Assembly: GCA_025360945.1 (NCBI GenBank)
Contig: JANYBE010000323.1
Location: 1-5,746, forward strand
Direction of reading: 5' to 3'
From: Rhizobacter sp.
GTDB taxonomy: Bacteria; Pseudomonadota; Gammaproteobacteria; Burkholderiales; Burkholderiaceae_C
DNA length: 5,746 nt
Under the pieces are notes generated by a model that saw only the letters and a list, made by a program, of their open reading frames with translations, searched no databases and was not told where the DNA came from. The translations under genes and the position numbers were made by a program. This document shows positions 4,502 through 5,746 of this stretch, piece after piece (within the stretch, counting starts at the first letter, position 1; each line of letters opens with the position of its first letter).

Positions 4502-5746
4502 ATGCACTACTTCGTCACCGGCGCAACCGGCTTCATCGGCAAGCGCCTCGTCAAGACCCTGCTCGCGCGTCGTGGCGCAACGGTGCATTTCCTGCTGCGG
4601 CCTGAGAGCGAGGGCAAGGTGGCGGACCTGCTCGCGTACTGGGGCGTGACGAAAGCGAAGGCGATTCCCGTCTTCGGTGACCTGACCGCGAAGAAGCTCG
4701 GCGTCTCGGCCGACGACGTGAAGAAGCTCAAGGGCAAGATCGATCACGTCAACCACCTGGCCGCGGTCTACGACCTGTCGGCCGACGAAGAATCGCAGGT
4801 GCGCGTCAACATCGAAGGCACGCGTAACGCGGTCGAGTTCGCGAAGGCCATTGACGCGGGTCATCTTCATCACGTGAGCTCGATCGCCGCGGCCGGCATG
4901 TACGAAGGCGTGTTCCGCGAGGACATGTTCGACGAGGCCGAGGGCCTGGACCACCCGTACTTCATGACCAAGCACGAGAGCGAGAAGATCGTGCGCAAGG
5001 AAGCCAAGTTGCCGTGGACGGTGTACCGCCCGGCGCTCGTCGTCGGCGATTCGCGGACTGGGGAAATGGACAAGATCGATGGCCCGTACTACTTCTTCAA
5101 GCTGATCCAGCGCATGCGGCAAATCCTGCCGCCGTGGATGCCGAGCGTGGGCCTGGAAGGCGGCCGAATCAACATCGTGCCGGTCGATTTCGTCGTCGCC
5201 TCGCTCGACCACATCAGCCACTCGAAGGCTGAACTCAACAAGAAGTGCTTCCACCTCGTCGACCCGAACGGCTACCGCGTCGGCGACGTGCTCGACATCT
5301 TCAGCAAGGCCGCGCATGCGCCGAAGATGAACCTGTTCATCAACGCCGCGCTGCTGGGCTTCATCCCGAAGAGCGTGAAGAAGGGAATGATGGCGCTCGC
5401 CCCGGTGCGCCGTGTGCGCGCCGCCATCATGAAGGACCTCGGGCTGCCCGACGACATGATGACCTTCATCAACTTCCCGACGCGCTACGACTGCCGCGAG
5501 ACGGTTGCTGCGTTGAAGGGCTCCGCCATAGCATGCCCGAACCTGCGGGACTACGCGTGGCGGCTGTGGGACTACTGGGAACGCCATCTTGATCCTGCCC
5601 TGAAGATCGACCACTCGCTGCGCGGCCAGGTCGCCGGCAAGGTCGTGCTGATCACCGGCGGCTCGTCGGGCATCGGTTTGGCGGCGGCAGCGAAGTTCGC
5701 GAGGGCTGGCGCGATCACCGTGATCTGCGCGCGCGACGAGGCCAAA
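4502..5746 (+). CDS. two-domain SDR oxidoreductase, fatty acyl-CoA reductase-like (partial, runs off the window end)
   Basis: 415 codons are present without a stop. The N-terminal domain is an extended SDR fold: nucleotide-binding TGATGFIG (6-13), LAAVYDLSADEE in the middle, and the catalytic set Ser127 (HHVSSIAAAG), Tyr153 and Lys157 (HPYFMTKHESEK). Next come YRPALVVGDSRTGEMDKIDG and INIVPVDFVV. A second, classical SDR domain begins near 378 with KVVLITGGSSGIGLAAA (TGxxxGIG at 385-392) and is cut by the window edge. This order and the linker WDYWERHLDP closely match what I recall of the about 660-residue Marinobacter reductase Maqu_2507, which reduces fatty acyl-CoA/ACP to fatty alcohol. On that basis about 245 residues are missing. 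Substrate in this organism is inferred only, and many relatives are annotated simply as SDR oxidoreductases. It is divergent from the phasin gene across 190 bp. Confidence 0.88.
   Translation, partial: MHYFVTGATGFIGKRLVKTLLARRGATVHFLLRPESEGKVADLLAYWGVTKAKAIPVFGDLTAKKLGVSADDVKKLKGKIDHVNHLAAVYDLSADEESQVRVNIEGTRNAVEFAKAIDAGHLHHVSSIAAAGMYEGVFREDMFDEAEGLDHPYFMTKHESEKIVRKEAKLPWTVYRPALVVGDSRTGEMDKIDGPYYFFKLIQRMRQILPPWMPSVGLEGGRINIVPVDFVVASLDHISHSKAELNKKCFHLVDPNGYRVGDVLDIFSKAAHAPKMNLFINAALLGFIPKSVKKGMMALAPVRRVRAAIMKDLGLPDDMMTFINFPTRYDCRETVAALKGSAIACPNLRDYAWRLWDYWERHLDPALKIDHSLRGQVAGKVVLITGGSSGIGLAAAAKFARAGAITVICARDEAK

Noticed and set aside
4457..5614. Long open frame on the minus strand opposite the reductase gene
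   Set aside because: It mirrors the GC-biased codons of the reductase and contains low-complexity His/Val/Arg-rich text with no recognisable motif. The plus-strand gene has clear domains and a Shine-Dalgarno sequence.
1..5746. CRISPR array, tRNA/rRNA, insertion sequence or attachment site
   Set aside because: No regularly spaced repeats, terminal inverted repeats, transposase motifs or tRNA-like sequence were seen on either strand.

Overview
The window is GC-rich chromosomal DNA with strong G/C preference at third codon positions. It most likely comes from a betaproteobacterium of the order Burkholderiales. The main reasons are a dusB-fis gene pair whose short Fis has the form typical of that group, a PhaF/PhaI-type phasin, and the overall codon use. 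Genus cannot be read from the sequence. There are no phage, IS, tRNA, rRNA or CRISPR signatures, so this looks like core chromosome rather than a mobile region.

Layout. Bases 1-1197 (minus strand) hold the start of fis, cut by the window edge, and the complete dusB (tRNA-dihydrouridine synthase B), which overlap by 23 bp. A divergent intergenic gap of about 110 bp follows. On the plus strand come a YqaA-family membrane protein (1306-1791) and, 20 bp later, an M32 metallocarboxypeptidase (1812-3296). Bases 3297-3747 hold no intact gene. They carry, on the minus strand, the decayed and truncated remains of a patatin-like phospholipase gene: its frame is broken, its nucleophile Ser is now Pro, and most of its C-terminus is gone. 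Its presumed GTG start overlaps the stop of the complete phasin gene upstream of it (3748-4311, minus). A 190-bp divergent gap then leads to a plus-strand two-domain short-chain dehydrogenase/reductase (4502 to beyond 5746), which strongly resembles Marinobacter-type fatty acyl-CoA reductases (Maqu_2507 type).

How the genes fit together. dusB and fis form the known tRNA-modification / nucleoid-protein operon. The YqaA protein and the peptidase are probably co-transcribed because of their spacing, but no functional link is evident. The phasin (surface protein of polyhydroxyalkanoate granules), the former patatin-like lipase and the acyl reductase-like enzyme form a plausible lipid/storage-carbon neighbourhood, in which the lipase has been lost in this strain.

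I found no wholly new system. The most notable item is the unannotated patatin-like pseudogene and what its loss means next to a phasin and an acyl-reductase-like gene.
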